Shown here piece by piece: positions 4,762-5,114 of a DNA stretch of 5,114 nt. Position 1 is the stretch's first letter, and every line of letters begins with the position of its first letter. The notes under the pieces were generated by a model. That model worked only from the letters and a program-made list of their open reading frames with translations. It searched no databases and was not told where the DNA came from. The position numbers and the translations under genes are program-made. Source of the DNA: Methanobacteriota archaeon. Lineage in GTDB: Archaea; Thermoplasmatota; Thermoplasmata; JAUWGG01. Location: contig JAUWGG010000081.1 of assembly GCA_030606525.1 (NCBI GenBank), positions 1-5,114 of the forward strand. Direction: 5' to 3'.

Positions 4762-5114
4762 ATGAGCGGTGACATTGCATCAGCAGAAGGTGCTTTAGCA
4801 GCTGGCTGTAGATTTTTTGGAGGTTACCCGATCACCCCATCGAGCGAGCTTGCAGAGAGGATGTCAAGAAGGCTGCCAGAAGTTCGTGGAATTTTCTTTC
4901 AAGGAGAGGATGAACTGTGCTCAATAGCTGCTATTTTAGGCGCATCCTGGGGAGGAAAAAAAGCTATGACTGCAACCTCAGGACCTGGTTTCAGTTTGAT
5001 GATGGAAAATTACGGTTTAGGTATTATGACCGAAACTCCTTGCGTAATAGTCAATGTCCAGCGCGGCTCTCCCTCAACAGGTTTGCCCACACTAACAGGG
5101 CAAGGTGATGTCAT
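4762..5114 (+). CDS. korA: 2-oxoacid:ferredoxin oxidoreductase alpha subunit, KorA-like (partial, runs off right edge)
   Basis: The 117 complete codons after ATG 4762 match the start of the POR_N domain of the alpha subunit: G-D-I-A-S-A-E-G-A, then G-Y-P-I-T-P-S-S-E (the diagnostic Y-P-I-T-P motif), E-D-E-L, A-T-S-G-P-G-F-S-L-M-M-E-N and P-S-T-G-L-P-T. With a TPP-binding KorB and usually small ferredoxin-like and gamma subunits, the enzyme interconverts 2-oxoglutarate (or a related 2-oxoacid) plus CoA with the acyl-CoA, CO2 and reduced ferredoxin in the cytoplasm. Substrate choice among 2-oxoacids cannot be set from this fragment. GGGAG (4749-4753) eight bases before ATG 4762 makes this a workable start. 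However, the frame upstream also looks coding, and the native start may be ATG 4610 through a frameshift. Partner subunits would be expected beyond the right edge. Confidence 0.88.
   Translation, partial: MSGDIASAEGALAAGCRFFGGYPITPSSELAERMSRRLPEVRGIFFQGEDELCSIAAILGASWGGKKAMTATSGPGFSLMMENYGLGIMTETPCVIVNVQRGSPSTGLPTLTGQGDV

Noticed and set aside
4917..5108. Plus-strand 63-codon frame near the right edge
   Set aside because: It is an off-frame reading within the KorA-like coding region, whose motifs are unmistakable.

Overview
The window looks like chromosomal DNA of an AT-rich euryarchaeon. The signs are archaeal TATA boxes (two copies of TTTAAATA behind purine-rich BRE-like bases), oligo-T terminators, strong GGAGG ribosome binding sites on some genes and near-leaderless starts on others, a tRNA gene without an encoded CCA, and anaerobic enzymes (a radical-SAM activase and a ferredoxin-dependent 2-oxoacid oxidoreductase). 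The exact lineage cannot be read from this stretch.

Layout. (1) 1-653, minus strand: the N-terminal 217 residues of a seven-helix membrane sensor, most like the 7TM input region of archaeal and bacterial histidine kinases, cut by the left edge. (2) 654-921: a divergent intergenic region holding the sensor promoter and a long, structured leader of the next gene. (3) 922-1767 and 1968-2816, plus strand: two tandem paralogues, each with its own promoter, long leader and T-rich terminator. Each protein (281 and 282 residues) has four degenerate helical repeats of about 30 residues followed by a small-heat-shock (alpha-crystallin, Hsp20) domain. This architecture is the most unusual thing in the window. 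(4) 2959-3636, plus strand: an unrecognised membrane-anchored, probably glycosylated surface protein. (5) 3678-3751, minus strand: tRNA-Val(GAC). (6) 3799-4515, minus strand: an NrdG2-type radical-SAM activating enzyme, called here from an internal Met. (7) From about 4610 to the right edge, plus strand: the start of a KorA-like 2-oxoacid:ferredoxin oxidoreductase alpha subunit. Its 5' part appears to lie in another frame, consistent with a one-base deletion.

How the parts may work together. The Hsp20-like pair came from a duplication that included promoter and leader: the block from the GCGCTATAT element to the ribosome binding site has identical spacing in both copies. This alignment also shows that the second gene starts at GTG 1968, not at the upstream ATG 1935. 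A palindrome at the expected transcription start and a nested hairpin in the first leader, both missing from the second, suggest that the two copies are regulated differently. The divergently transcribed sensor shares the intergenic region with the first chaperone gene, but a functional link is only a guess. The NrdG2-like and KorA-like genes diverge from one near-symmetrical TATA element.
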